This document shows positions 36,801-44,746 of a stretch of 64,000 bases of DNA, in pieces. How positions within the stretch are numbered: the first letter of the stretch is position 1; each line of letters opens with the position of its first letter. The translations under genes were made by a program, and so were the position numbers. The stretch is from Heliocidaris tuberculata (lineage: Eukaryota; Echinodermata; Echinoidea; Camarodonta; Echinometridae), in assembly GCA_025618425.1 (NCBI GenBank), contig CM046847.1:12540468-12604467 (forward strand). Reading direction: 5' to 3'. The notes under the pieces were generated by a model. It made no database searches, was not told the origin of the DNA, and saw only the letters and a program-made list of their open reading frames with translations.

Positions 36801-37775
36801 TATTTGCCTGACCAGTGGGAAACACCAATGGGCCTGTGCATAATTTGAGATAATTTTAGAGAATCACCACGGAAGAAGTATAGTGAACAGTGTTGTAACG
36901 CAGTCAGTCATACTACCAGGGTTCTCCCCATTGCATAAGACTCTCAGTGCTTAGTGAAGTATCAGCGACACTTTCATGGTGGAGAAACTGAATTGTAGGT
37001 TTAGTTTTTCAGGGTTACACCATGTAATTCTCCTGATGACGATCAGAGCATACTGATCAGAGCATACTGATCGAAACGTCGAGAACCACAGAGCTCTTAG
37101 CGGAACTCACCAGCCCTTTTCAGGGCTCTTATTCCTTGAAAGAATTGCATGGTGTAACCCTGAAAACTAAACCTACAATTCACTCTCAGTGCTCTTTTAA
37201 AATATTTGAGATGACAGTATTAAAAATTGAATTTTCGGGGGGGGGGGGGGGGGGGGGGGTTACTGACAAGGGTAATGAATTGATGTACAGTAGTACTTAT
37301 AACAAACTCCTTGGGACCAGTGAAATGACCTCTTTATATCAAAACCTTGTTATATCAGGTCCAGAAAACAATGGAATATCAAGTAGCGGGAGCTGCAAAA
37401 GTACCTTGTTATAATGAGAGTTTGTTATAACAGTGTTCTTTATAGCAAGGTTTCATACTGTCTACCTCCCCCCAAACCATTACACTTCACTCAATTTGGA
37501 ACAAGAATATGTGAATACCTGCAAATTACATCTTGTCTAATTGGGCTTATTTCTTGGTTTTCCTAGAATCACTTCAGGACCAGGGCCAGGAGGGAGACCA
37601 GGGCATGACGGCACGGGCCCTCTATGACTACCAGGCCGAGGATGAAACAGAGATCACCTTTGACCCCGGTGACATCATCAATCAGATTGAGCAGATTGAT
37701 GAAGGATGGTGGAGGGGGCAGGCACCCAACGGCCATTTTGGTCTCTTCCCTGCAAATTATGTAGAACTCATCTGA
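9471..37775 (+). CDS. DBNL: Drebrin-like protein / actin-binding protein 1 (Abp1), complete, ten coding exons
   Basis: An actin-filament adaptor that links cortical F-actin to endocytosis and membrane traffic. Coding exons: 9471-9553, 26199-26254, 26827-26939, 28257-28331, 30757-30978, 31695-31846, 32716-32770, 34230-34295, 35047-35410, 37567-37775. They sum to 1395 nt (464 aa plus TGA), with every splice phase consistent. Domains: ADF-H fold about residues 2-134; charged Glu/Lys/Arg-rich coiled coil about 184-272; Pro/Glu linker 290-395 with eight consecutive EP pairs at 315-330 and several Tyr motifs (AYQPEP, DPYQDQ); SH3 at 408-464 with ALYDY at 413-417, the Trp pair 443-444 and the terminal FPANYVELI. 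Human DBNL is slightly shorter, with the same order. Start: an in-frame TAA precedes the ATG and the N-terminus matches the family. Intron 1 is 16.6 kb and mostly transposon array. Confidence 0.95.
9554..10611 (+). other. DBNL intron 1, 5' part
   Basis: Includes a fairly CG-rich stretch (9600-9880) with overlapping open frames on both strands but no recognisable protein. A purine-only block (GGGAGAGGGAAG type) runs 10168-10290, and G/C homopolymers at 10095-10130, 10515-10525 and 10565-10585 resemble decayed hAT-type elements. Confidence 0.5.
10612..12067. mobile_element. Foldback-type element with ~190-bp inverted terminal arms
   Basis: The left arm (about 10612-10800) reappears inverted at about 11862-12067. 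Shared blocks are AATATGACATTTGAACAT, CCTATAGAGAGTCAAGTAAA, CAGTGGGCAAGTTTC, CCATTTCCACGTA and TTCCAGCCCACC. The interior holds an imperfect ~150-bp tandem duplication (about 10955-11170) and one copy of the dispersed repeat shared with 7467-7622. No transposase is visible. The alternative is two separate inverted insertions of one repeat. Confidence 0.72.
12349..14580 (+). mobile_element. Array unit A: Helitron/Helentron-like, + orientation
   Basis: Starts TTAGGTGGTCTGTC, with its first 57 bp tandemly doubled (12349 and 12406). Ends GACAGACCACCTAA, then an 8-bp-stem hairpin AATTCGTC/GACGAATT (14549-14570) and AAATTTCTAG. A hairpin about ten bases before a CTRR end is the Helitron 3' signature. 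The 14-bp inverted repeat of start and end is more like Helentron-type elements. It carries one tRNA-like module (13686-13738), three TGACGTCA words and many CGCGCG runs. No Rep/helicase frame is present, so it is non-autonomous. Confidence 0.72.
13680..13762 (+). other. tRNA-like module in unit A
   Basis: A-box-like TGGTCCATTGG at 13686-13696 and B-box-like GGTTCAATTCC at 13728-13738 (one mismatch to GGTTCGANTCC), 42 bp apart, then T runs from 13749. The cloverleaf is degraded and no real tRNA is claimed. Confidence 0.6.
14581..18876 (+). mobile_element. Array unit B: Helitron/Helentron-like, + orientation
   Basis: Begins TTAGGTGATCTGTC directly after unit A's CTAG and ends with the same hairpin plus AAATTCTAG at 18876. 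4296 bp. Contents: a CGCGCG-rich 5' third homologous to A; an internal duplication (15598-15790 and 16071-16260, CTATTTACGTGTTATGTCTA); a tRNA-like module; three CT-rich tracts (about 16330-16670, 17490-17650, 18420-18570); and an ATC-rich microsatellite (16795-16980). Open frames in the CT tracts are low-complexity artefacts. Confidence 0.72.
15870..15960 (+). other. tRNA-like module in unit B
   Basis: A-box TGGTCTAGTGG at 15874-15884 resembles the D arm of tRNA-Glu. A perfect B-box GGTTCGACTCC is at 15917-15927, followed by a T run of about 16 from 15944 that could stop RNA polymerase III. Confidence 0.65.
18877..23117 (+). mobile_element. Array unit B': near-identical copy of B lacking its first ~60 bp
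   Basis: Starts TTTATTTTTATTTTTC right after B's CTAG, at the point equivalent to about 14645 of B, and ends in the same hairpin and CTAG (23114-23117). Compared by eye it is almost identical to B over 4.2 kb, so the duplication is recent. It repeats all B features, with CT tracts near 20560-20890, 21730-21890 and 22660-22810. Confidence 0.75.
20099..20190 (+). other. tRNA-like module in unit B'
   Basis: A-box TGGTCTAGTGG at 20103-20113, B-box GGTTCGACTCC at 20146-20156, then a T run. Same as in unit B. Confidence 0.65.
24340..24432 (+). other. tRNA-like module 1 in unit A'
   Basis: A-box TGGTCTATTGG at 24347-24357 and perfect B-box GGTTCGAATCC at 24389-24399, followed by T runs. The same TACGTGTTATCTCTATTGGA precedes both modules of A'. 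Confidence 0.65.
24594..24692 (+). other. tRNA-like module 2 in unit A'
   Basis: A-box TGGTCCATTGG at 24601-24611 and perfect B-box GGTTCGATTCC at 24643-24653, then about 25 T. The intervening TTGCCTCCCATTCCGG resembles the anticodon arm of a Gly tRNA (CCC), but the acceptor stem does not pair. Confidence 0.65.
25481..26198 (+). other. DBNL intron 1, 3' part
   Basis: Single-copy-looking sequence, becoming strongly CT-rich (26040-26190), the polypyrimidine tract of the exon 2 acceptor CTCTGCAG. Confidence 0.7.
26199..26254 (+). CDS. DBNL: DBNL coding exon 2
   Basis: 56 nt. Completes W28 and encodes [18 protein letters not shown] (ADF-H beta strands). Donor GAG|GTATGA, phase 1. Confidence 0.93.
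26255..26826 (+). other. DBNL intron 2
   Basis: AT-rich, ending in a TTTG-rich stretch and acceptor TTTGTAG. No repeat was recognised. Confidence 0.8.
26827..26939 (+). CDS. DBNL: DBNL coding exon 3
   Basis: Encodes [20 protein letters not shown] and then a segment ending VLINW, the core of the ADF-H domain. Donor TGG|GTAAGT, phase 0. Confidence 0.95.
26940..28256 (+). other. DBNL intron 3
   Basis: 1.3 kb, AT-rich. It contains the 143-bp palindrome at 27575-27717, and around 27830-28000 a repeated word pair (GTCACGCACTTTTCATT / GTCACGCACTTTCATTT). Nothing else was recognised. Confidence 0.75.
27575..27717. repeat. 143-bp near-palindrome (imperfect hairpin, ~70-nt arms)
   Basis: The outer 11 bases AAGCAAATAAT are perfectly inverted at the other end. 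The inner ~40-nt arm (GATGGGACA through CACTTCC to GATCTGGATGTAG) pairs with about 85% identity, and there is almost no loop. Probably a MITE without visible target duplication. Transcribed in the DBNL pre-mRNA it would form a long hairpin. Confidence 0.75.
28257..28331 (+). CDS. DBNL: DBNL coding exon 4
   Basis: 25 codons, acceptor TTCTACAG and donor CGG|GTATGA. Encodes [20 protein letters not shown] plus ANLFR, the actin-binding long helix of ADF-H. Confidence 0.93.
28450..28815. mobile_element. MITE-like element containing a 16-bp perfect hairpin
   Basis: Left end GCATACTTGCCAACATTTGG; right end reversed CATACATGCCAAACGTT. The inner hairpin stem CCAGGGAGCTCCACCC / GGGTGGAGCTCCCTGG (about 28518-28578) is perfect, with a ~30-nt loop. 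TAGTAG-type words lie on both flanks and may be the target duplication. Family unknown. Confidence 0.55.
28816..29266 (+). other. DBNL intron 4, part between two elements
   Basis: AT-rich. Apart from a direct repeat CCCAGACTT x3 near 29122-29143, nothing was recognised. Confidence 0.6.
29267..30406. mobile_element. 1.14-kb inverted-terminal element, family TGTGACCCGGCACCACAAAA
   Basis: Left end TGTGACCCGGCACCACAAAA and reversed right end TGTGATCCGGCACCACAAAA; pairing continues for about 40 bp (ACCACCAAA..GTCGCAA). TATA lies at both edges. A shorter relative is at 36042-36695. No transposase frame was seen in the interior. Confidence 0.82.
30500..30690. repeat. Dispersed repeat with telomere-like TAGGGT core, copy 1
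   Basis: GGCTTTATTTTGTCAAAG, then GGGTTAGGGTTG and a series of GGTTTAGATTTA words. A related copy at 49085-49590 has the same flanks and true TTAGGG repeats. It is a dispersed repeat rather than a telomere. Confidence 0.6.
30757..30978 (+). CDS. DBNL: DBNL coding exon 5
   Basis: 74 codons, acceptor CTTGCAG and donor GAG|GTGGGT. Encodes [20 protein letters not shown], the end of ADF-H, then the linker with [20 protein letters not shown], a family hallmark before the coiled coil. Confidence 0.96.
30979..31694 (+). other. DBNL intron 5
   Basis: AT-rich, with a CT/T-rich stretch at 31385-31660 leading to acceptor GACGACAG. No repeat element was recognised. Confidence 0.75.
31695..31846 (+). CDS. 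DBNL: DBNL coding exon 6 (coiled coil)
   Basis: About 51 codons made mostly of Glu, Arg, Lys and Gln ([20 protein letters not shown] and onward). Donor GAA|GTAAGT, phase 2. Confidence 0.94.
32102..32326. mobile_element. MITE with ~38-bp inverted ends (GGTGTTTCACAAAG)
   Basis: Left GGTGTTTCACAAAGAGTTAA plus GTTTGACTTAAAGTC; reversed right GGTGTTTCACAAAGCGTTAA plus GTTTGACTTAAAGTC. About 215-225 bp, depending on how the flanking G run is counted. It lies in DBNL intron 6. Confidence 0.85.
32327..32715 (+). other. DBNL intron 6, 3' part
   Basis: Unremarkable AT-rich intron ending in acceptor TTCTTATAG. Confidence 0.7.
32716..32770 (+). CDS. DBNL: DBNL coding exon 7 (coiled coil)
   Basis: 55 nt. 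Encodes [18 protein letters not shown]. Donor TGG|GTAAGT. The TCC/TTC microsatellite starts only about six bases into the intron. Confidence 0.93.
32777..33206. repeat. (TCC)n/(TTC)n tract, ~430 bp, at a splice donor
   Basis: Pure pyrimidine on the + strand: TCC-rich to about 32890, then mostly TTC to 33206 with a few T/C interruptions. The transcript strand is polypyrimidine and the template strand is GAA-rich. Open frames of poly-Ser, poly-Leu, poly-Lys and poly-Arg in it are artefacts. Confidence 0.98.
33207..34229 (+). other. DBNL intron 7, 3' part
   Basis: AT-rich, no repeat element recognised; ends at acceptor TTGCAACAG. Confidence 0.7.
34230..34295 (+). CDS. DBNL: DBNL coding exon 8
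   Basis: 22 codons, [20 protein letters not shown] plus KK. Phase 0 at both ends, donor AAG|GTTTGT. It would be a skippable cassette exon without change of frame. Confidence 0.88.
34296..35046 (+). other. DBNL intron 8
   Basis: AT-rich intron with a short A run at 34364-34382; nothing else recognised. Acceptor AAAATACAG. Confidence 0.75.
35047..35410 (+). CDS. DBNL: DBNL coding exon 9 (Glu-Pro repeat linker)
   Basis: About 121 codons. After [16 protein letters not shown] comes a proline-rich part with eight EP pairs, two AYQPEPEP blocks and two SDPYQDQ blocks. The coding strand shows GAGCCG/GAACCA hexamer repeats, so it probably grew by slippage. Several Tyr lie in acidic context, as in the phosphorylated linker of mammalian DBNL. 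Donor CAAG|GTCAGT, phase 1. Confidence 0.93.
35411..36041 (+). other. DBNL intron 9, 5' part
   Basis: Contains a local direct duplication near 35595-35690 (AAAACTTTGTTGATGTTGCT / AAAACTTTTGTTGATGTTGC). No element ends were found. Confidence 0.6.
36042..36695. mobile_element. 654-bp inverted-terminal element, same family as 29267-30406
   Basis: Left TGTGACCAGGCACCACAAAA and reversed right TGTGACCGGGCACCACAAAA, both flanked by TATA. The arms continue into ACCACCAAAAAGTCGC. The interior differs from the longer copy, so the shared part is mainly the ends. Confidence 0.82.
36989..37182. mobile_element. 194-bp MITE with 38-bp inverted ends and a CTGATGA...GAAAC core
   Basis: Left TGAATTGTAGGTTTAGTTTT plus TCAGGGTTACACCATG, nearly perfectly inverted at the right. 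The centre holds CTGATGA at 37033-37039, inverted CGATCAG/CTGATCG words around a repeated GAGCATACTGATCA unit, and GAAAC at 37073-37077. Such GAAACGTCG blocks are known from Penelope-like element ends; here the context is an inverted-repeat element. Confidence 0.75.
37237..37259. repeat. G homopolymer (~22 G)
   Basis: Uninterrupted G run in DBNL intron 9, next to a pogo-like MITE. It could form a G-quadruplex in the transcript; its length is likely to vary or be mis-assembled. Confidence 0.85.
37288..37460. mobile_element. pogo/Tigger-like MITE, copy 3
   Basis: Left CAGTAGTACTTATAAC after TA; reversed right CAGTATGAAACCTTGCTATA. It shares GGGACCAG and CCTTGTTATATCAGG with the copy at 7100-7276. 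Confidence 0.75.
37567..37775 (+). CDS. DBNL: DBNL coding exon 10 (SH3 domain and stop)
   Basis: Acceptor TTTTCCTAG. Encodes a short Gln/Gly linker and the whole SH3 domain ([19 protein letters not shown] through [20 protein letters not shown]), then TGA. SH3 key residues are all present: ALYDY, the acidic RT loop, the Trp pair, and PxxY near the end. Confidence 0.98.
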
Positions 37776-39780
37776 GGATGGTCTTCCTGGAGAGTTCCCG
37801 TCAAATCTTTTTAATATGTCATTGGTACAGTCTGCAGTCTATGAACTATGATAGTGTCTGCAAGCTTTGAATTATGGCTTCCCATTTATATATTATTTTG
37901 TATAGATTTTATATAGCAGTTTTGTCATTTAAGCATTTACCCAAGTGTGGTGAGTGTTGTCATCCATATTCCATTGTTCAACTTCTCACAGAGACTTGGA
38001 TCAAATGTAAGGATGAGGTTGTGAAGGTAGTTCTCATTTGTCCTCTTTGTTCTGAGCTTTCTCTGCATGTAATGCAACACTACATGTAGTCTCACTTGAT
38101 TGTTCGTACAAGTGCATTTAATTTATGATTGTGTTTTTGCAATGGTGAATAATGATGAAAATAAGTCTGGTCTTCAGCCTCAGTCTTCTAGCCCACGACA
38201 AAAATAATTCCTTCATGTTTTATCCTTCCCCAACTCACTTTTAAGAAAAATAAACGATGATATAAACTTGACCAGCCGTGTAAGCAGAGGAATAAATTAA
38301 GACTTATTATTATCATCATTACGTATGAGATCTCCAGTGCATGTTTATGTACAGTAAAACTGCTAGAGCTGTAATGTTGTACAGTTTTTTCAAAAGAGAG
38401 TACTTATCAGGACCAAACATAAATTTTAAACTTCACTTCAGTGCTCATGCCCTCACTCAGTGAAGACATATATTTAATAGTTTTTTTTGTAATTAAATAT
38501 CTTGGTCGAAGATTTAATGCAAATTCAAATACTTTGCATGCATAAAGCATTTCAGAACTTTCACAACTGGTCCATATTTGGGAAAGTTTCACCCTGCGAT
38601 ATATTTTCGAATCAAAATTACATTGAATTTTTGAAATACTCAGAAATTTCACAGAAGTTTCCCCAAAATATAATAATTTGTAAAAGTTTATAGTTTTGCA
38701 GTAGTTCTTATTTTGCACTCAAAGCTCTTGGGTGTGTACTTGCCATTTTTCACCTCTTATTGTATATGTAGAACATGCCGAAAGCAACGCTCATGCCTTT
38801 TTAACAGCATTTTGAAGCAAAATGTTCTCTCCTCAAGAATGCCTTCACCATATTTGTATCTCAGAACTAAAAGACATAAACTTTACTTTCTTAAACTAAT
38901 TGAGAATGTGCATTGTAACTAATAGCTGAAATAGTGCAACATGTTGTATCCATACCATGATGATGAAATTATTGTTGAGGTAAAAGTGGTTTTGAACTTA
39001 ATCGTGCCGTCAGTTGCAGTCTTTGTAGTATATTAGGTAACTTTACACCTAATTTGACCACAAAAAAAATCATAATCAATTAGCCTTTTTACTAAATCTT
39101 TGAATAGTCAGCCATATCACATTTTAGAAGAAGGCTCTCATATTCTGTAGAAATTGATAATTAATGCACCTTTACCTCTTTCATCCATTTTCTTATCTTC
39201 CTTTTAAATACACAGTAAAAATTTATATGGCCTGATCATTATCTTCACCAAAAGTACAAAACAGATCTATTTCTGTTCAATGTGTTTTGTTTAAGAATAC
39301 ATTTAATAGCTCCTGCATTTATATATTTGATACTGAATTTAATTATCCATTGATGGTGTAGCTAAATAATAAAAATATAGAGCTGTAGAGACTGAAGTTT
39401 AATCGAACTATATGAAGCAAAGTTTTTCATATTAGCATGGTTGATGAAATGCCAATTCAAGATTCATGAAAGTAATGCATGTATACATGTATGTATGACA
39501 TAGTGGGGTCAGTGTACTGTGTAGGTCTATTCAGTGCTTCATTACTGTAATTGCTATTGTTAATTCGTCTTAATGTACAACTTAATTATTGTCTTATTAT
39601 ATGTTTGATAGTGATGGTTTCCTTCTCTATCTTCAAGAAGCTATCCAGTCTAAATCAAGCATCTTTTAGAATCATGCAAAGTTGATCTTTCATTTCAAAT
39701 GAGACACAAGTTCTTTTTATGTTGATTATGCTATAAATTTTCATATCACAATGAAAACAATAAAATATATTTTATAAAGC
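37776..39780 (+). other. DBNL 3' UTR
   Basis: About 2 kb of AT-rich sequence free of transposon signatures, in contrast to both sides. AATAAA at 38249, 38291, 39368 and 39759. The last has a transposon-free sequence up to it, so the longest form probably ends near 39780. Confidence 0.6.
39759..39764 (+). terminator. Candidate distal poly(A) signal of DBNL
   Basis: AATAAA about 2 kb after the stop, followed by AT-rich sequence. Chosen as distal end because repeat-rich intergenic sequence starts soon after. Nearer signals exist at 38249 and 38291. Confidence 0.45.
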
Positions 39781-39900
39781 ACCAGAAGTATTACCTTGTT
39801 ACCCATGATTGCTTATGGATGATATCAAATTTTCTGCATTACCGAGGACCTGAAACAACTTCCCCTATATTAAAGGGCGTGAAATTTTAAACCGTTTACA

Positions 39901-40172
39901 CAGGGGCGGCGCCAGGGTATTTTGATAGGAGGGGCAAGACGACCTAAAGATGACGTCATATTTTTTTTCCATTAAATAACAGGGGTAATATAGAGTTATA
40001 TGTTTAAGACCTCTCTTTTTAATACTCCTCTTTCTTCTTTCTTACCTTTTCTTCCCTTTTCTTCCTCCTTTTCTTTTTTTTTTCTTCTTTTTTTTTCTTT
40101 TTTCACTACTTGAAAAATCATAAGGGGTGCGGTCGCCCCCTCTGCCCCCCCCCCCCTGCAGCGCCGCCCCTG
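39901..40172. mobile_element. hAT-type MITE with perfect 8-bp target duplication
   Basis: Left CAGGGGCGGCGCCAGGGTA, right CTGCAGCGCCGCCCCTG. The duplication CGTTTACA is exact at 39893-39900 and 40173-40180. 272 bp, with an internal T/C-rich block and a C run. This copy sets the rule for the family in this window. Confidence 0.93.
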
Positions 40173-40449
40173 CGTTTACATGGATCTCAGAAAAAAAATG
40201 CGTCCTCAGTCTGCTTTGGTGCAGCGAAGTGAATGTACAGTTATTAGGTGTGTCCTCGGTTTGGTACCATAGACAATAGCAACACACACACACTCGCGCA
40301 CACAATTTATATGAGACATTCAAATGAATGAGAGAAAAATAAGTGTTGTGCGTTGGAGTGCAGGTGCATATGAATGCGACGACTAGTTTAGTCACCATTG
40401 GCATGTACATTTATTTTGAGTGTCATTTCAATATTCAAAATTGCAAAGG

Positions 40450-40560
40450 GAGATGTGAGTTGGTCTAACGGTACCGTTGCGTTGAGGTATAGTCAGCACT
40501 CTGTCTTTGCCTACAAACTGACTCTGATCGGACCCCGGTTCGAAATTGAGTCGCGTCTTT
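40450..40560 (+). repeat. tRNA-derived SINE head (candidate)
   Basis: GAGTTGGTCTAACGG (A-box-like TGGTCTAACGG) and CCCCGGTTCGAAATTG (B-box-like) about 70 bp apart, longer than in a plain tRNA. No tail or target duplication found; likely a SINE remnant. Confidence 0.45.
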
Positions 40561-40835
40561 CGGATGATGACGTTAAAGGTTGGTCCCTTGGTCCCGTGAC
40601 GTAAATAATGATATCTGATTGATACACATAATACACAGGCCGGGAACTCTAAACAGATTTTTTTTCATAGTCCCCTTTAAGTAAAGAATATTTGTGAGAG
40701 GTAGGAATATGAGGAAATGAAAGGTAGACATTTGTCTTTGGCGGTGACTTAATATCAGCCATTCACCCCGCCAGTTGAAAAAAAAAATGAAATTCAGTCG
40801 CTACTGAAGAATATACATGTATATGATATGAGCAA

Positions 40836-40878
<43 letters not shown>

Positions 40879-41161
40879 CAGAGAGAAAGAGATCATGACT
40901 TTCAAGCAGATATGCGGGAGAGCGTAGGAAGAGAGAGATGTTTGTTTTTGAAAAATGTAATTAAAAGTGCATTTTGAAACACTGGAAAGTTTATACATCG
41001 TTTATTGCAAAATTATTAGGTGTGACATTTTTTGTTTCCTTTGAAGAGGGACCACTCGGGCAAATATCCATTTGCCCCTACCCCTTGATAGAGGGAACAT
41101 CTGCCCCCTCTCCTACTTCCGAAGTAAAAATAACTACATCCATTTATGCGATGGAGCATAA
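40561..41161. other. Intergenic sequence with a (GA)n tract
   Basis: A GA dinucleotide run of about 32 bp at 40842-40875 and more GA-rich sequence to 40945. Otherwise unassigned. Confidence 0.6.
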
Positions 41162-41994
41162 GGTGGGTTTTCATGGGGCACGCGAACGATTCGCGAAGGA
41201 TGCGAATGTCGAAAAATGGCAAAGTTCACATTCGGAGAAGATTTTCTCCGAATGTGTCGCGACAATGGAGCCTTGAACCATTCTTGCGCAGTTTCCGCGT
41301 AATTCTGACAACGTATGTGCGAATGTCGTGTGTAGCGTGGCCGGTCTTTGGCCAGTCCACATCATACACGAAGAACACCCGACTAAAATGCGAACAACAC
41401 GAACGAATTTCTCTGCTTTCGCGACTATGCGCGAGACATTTTCCAAACTGTCGGAATCTGTTTTGGGTTTTACGAAGATTTTGCGAACATCACGCACGTC
41501 GTGAACGATGAGTAGGTCATGCGCATTTAACGAAGCTTTTTAGACATTTTCGAGAGCAAATTACGAGCAAATCACGACCCGGGATGCTGGAAACGTTCGC
41601 AAGAAATTTCAAACTTTTTTGAAATTCCTGCAGGGGCTGCAGAACTCAAAACGACTCCCGCGAACTACTGACAACCACTCCTCGATTTTTTTTTTATTTA
41701 TTTTTTTTTTTTTTACTTTTTTTTTTTTTGCTTGTCAGAGAATTATGGAGGAAAACATGTGATAACCCCTCCCCCAACGATCAACTTTTTGGAGGGCAGG
41801 CGAGAATATGGGTCTACCTTCAAGCTGAATTTGCCCCCTTGTAAAAAATCCTAGCTACGCCACTGCTGACAACGCTTCCGAACCCCCGCGCATATTTAGC
41901 GACCTTTTGGAGCCTAAAATACGAATGTTGGACTTTGCCATTTTTCGACATTCGCATCCTTTGCGAATCGTTTGCATGCCCCGTGAAGACCCTA
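41162..41994. mobile_element. 833-bp element with ~60-bp inverted ends, rich in TCGCGAA-type words
   Basis: Left GGTGGGTTTTCATGGGGCAC and onward to GATGCGAATGTCGAAAAATG; the right end is the inverse with few changes (GTAGGGTCTTCACGGGGCAT). A second copy is at 62588-63716. Target duplication unclear. It is interrupted by the hAT-type MITE at 41676-41865. Confidence 0.85.
41676..41865. mobile_element. hAT-type MITE nested in the 41162-41994 element
   Basis: Right end CCTAGCTACGCCACTG. Exact 8-bp duplication CTGACAAC at 41668-41675 and 41866-41873. 190 bp, with T runs and the recurring module GCTTGTCAGAGAATTATGGA. The copy of the host element at 63640 lacks this insert. Confidence 0.92.
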
Positions 41995-42705
41995 CCATGC
42001 CTACTATATATAGCTGCTGATCGAGTGAGAGGGAAAAGGGGTATTTATTTCGGAATATTTAAACCTTTTAACTTAGAATACTAGAATCTTATTACATCGT
42101 TATACTGCACAATCATTATAATATTATCTCTGTTTGTCTTGCGAGGGGCTGAGGATGGAAGAATCGACTTTGACCTCCAGTTAAAGGGAAGCATCCTCGA
42201 GCGAGAACAGCTTGTTTTCGTTTGTTGAAACTTTGTATTTCAGAACATTAAAAACTTATGAGAACGTGATATGCTGTAAAATTTTACAGCGTATCAGTTT
42301 GTTATAAGTTGTAAAATTATCTCATATTTTTCTCTTGCGAAGGGAGAGGGCCTCAAGAGAAAAGAAAAGTTTTTTTTTTTTTTTTTAAAGAAACACACAC
42401 TTAATAAGCATATTTAATGTACGTACAGTAAAAGAGCAAAAAAAAAATGCCTTACTCAATTAAGGGCATAAGTGCCGTGAAAGAGATTGAACCCACGATC
42501 TTTGCATTTCTAGTCAAGTGTTTTTAACCACTCGACTAGAACACCTCTTGCACCCACTTCATTGACATAGATCAGGACGCACCTACCCCTCCCCCCCCCC
42601 CCCCCCCCCCCCTCAAGCTTCCACCGCCTTGTTTGTTATTGGGCTGTACCCTGTGAACTCTCTGACCGTCATAGCTTGGAAATCTTCGTTATAATTATAC
42701 TTATA
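41995..42705. other. Intergenic, with a tRNA-derived SINE piece and a C run
   Basis: Mostly AT-rich. A tRNA-Ser-like piece sits at 42475-42560 (- strand) and a C run of about 28 at 42588-42612. An inverted pair TGCTGTAAAATTTTACAGC near 42271 is a short local hairpin. Confidence 0.55.
42475..42560 (-). repeat. tRNA-Ser-like SINE head
   Basis: Read on the - strand: perfect A-box TAGTCGAGTGG, an anticodon-arm-like ACTTGACTAGAAATGCAAAG, and B-box-like GGTTCAATCTC (two mismatches). The tail then runs toward a T/A run near 42445. Degenerate stem bases argue for a SINE rather than a working tRNA. Confidence 0.6.
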
Positions 42706-43965
42706 CTAGTGGAACCCGTGGAAATCCACGGGCACTATTGAAATTAGGATGAGTTTGATTGCAACAATTAGACTTGTTATTTGACATAATAGTTGGAAAG
42801 GCAAAAATAACCCTTATGTGGACTGAAAAATGTGAAGAGTTTTGTTGCAAAATGCAATAAATCTATTTTGGTGAATGCTAGATATTTGTTTTTAAAGGTA
42901 GCTGCTGAATTATAAGGGAAATAATACGGGAAATGTATATGTGCTTTTGTCTATAAGTTGCAAATTACAGCTTCATATGTAAGAAGTGCTGTATCATTGA
43001 AGATATATTTTTTTGAATTATACCTCTGTGGCCAGAGTTCAGAATTAATTGTAAATGGTAATTTTTTTTTTTTGCAACAAAACTCTTTTCAAACAAATAT
43101 TAAACAATTATTGTATTGCAAGAAGGATCTTTAGTTGGGTCATGTCATGGGTGAGTAAATAAAAACTAAGGTTTCTTGGGCCTGAGTGGTTAAGATCATT
43201 TTTTTGGTTAATTGATGTTAGTATTTACAGGCATAATCTTAGTAGTCACAATGATCACAGTCACTCGTCTTTTACTCATATTCATCGATTACTAACTCCA
43301 GGGAACTCCACCATGAGCAATGCACCATTGTGGTGGATACCGCGAAGTCTGTAATTTGTCTCCTTGATGCAGTACGGTACGGTTTTTTTCTTGGATTGGT
43401 GGCTGGAAAGCTCGGCGATTTCTTCCGTGAAGACTCTTCTATTTAACGGACATTGTAACCTTCTTGTTTTTCTTCTTCTGTGTCCTTTTTTCGGTATTAT
43501 GAAAGATCTGAATTGCAAGAAAAACTGTCCAAGATCATCATTTAAATATTCAGAGGTTTAAATCTCGTGTTTCTCCCGTTGTAGAACCAACTGATTCCTG
43601 GGAAAGAAATACGGACGCCTGGTATAAAGCTACAGAATGCTCATGGATTACGGGTACTGGATGGATGGTATTTGCGAGCACTCGTGGCCATATTGCTATT
43701 TTTAGACGGTTCGTGTACGTTCGTGTACAGGCGGGCAGTGGGCGTAGCAGGTTGCAAGCCATCCAGGTTGTCTTTGTCCATGGCGCTTGTTATGAAAAAT
43801 CATATTTTGCAGCCAAACGGCGGGCTTTCGCGAAATACGAACCCGGCGTTGCACTGCCTCGGCCACTCGGCTACCTGTTCCCCCAAAGGGCGCGTTCCGA
43901 GGAGCGGCGGCAAAAAAGTTTACGGCGCTGAACCGCCGAAAAAGCTCCCGCTATTATTATATAGA
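42706..43965 (-). mobile_element. Helitron, non-autonomous, tandem copy 1
   Basis: On the - strand it starts TCTATATAATAATAGCGGGA (5' end at 43965) and ends with hairpin CCCGTGGATTTCCACGGG (42715-42732) plus TTCCACTAG, 3' end at 42706. The base after CTAG is T. These are canonical Helitron ends: 5' TC, 3' hairpin then CTRR, insertion between A and T. 1260 bp with no Rep/helicase. It holds the empty site for the hAT insertion of copy 2. The short frames near its 5' end are not recognisable proteins. Confidence 0.9.
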
Positions 43966-44688
43966 CTAGTGGAACCCGTGGAAATCCACGGGCACTATTG
44001 AAATTAGGATGAGTTTGATTGCAACAATTAGACTTGTTATTTGACATAATAGTTGGAAAGGCAAAAATAACCCTTATGTGGACGGAAAAATGTGAAGAGT
44101 TTTGTTGCAAAATGCAATAAATCTATTTTGGCGAATGCAAGATATTTGTTTTTAAAGGTAGCTGCTGAATTATAATAAGGGAAATGTATATGTGCTTTTG
44201 TCTATAAGTTGCAAATTACAGCTTCATATGTAAGAAGTGCTGTATCATTGAAGATATACTTTTTTGAATTATACCTCTGTGGCCATAGTTCAGAATTAAT
44301 TGCAAATGGTAATGTTTTTTTTTTTTGCAACAAAACTCTTTTCAAAAACAAATATTAAACAATTATTGTATTGCAAGAAGGATCTTTAGTTAAATACATT
44401 AATTTTGGGTCATGTCATGGGTGAGTAAATAAAAACTAAGGTTTCTTGGGCCTGAGTGGTTAAGATCATTTTTTTTTGGTTAATTGATGTTAGTATTTAC
44501 AGGGATAATCTTAGTAGTCAAAATTAGTGGCGGATTTAGGGGGGGGGGGCAATCCCGGCCCGTGCGGGAAAAACAATGCATTGTGCCCCCCCCCCCTTTT
44601 CGACCAGAAACCTTTTCTTTTTTTTCCTTTTTTTTTGTTGCTTGTCAGAGAATTATGGGGAAACTGGACCCCATAAACCCCACCCCAT

Positions 44689-44746
<58 letters not shown>

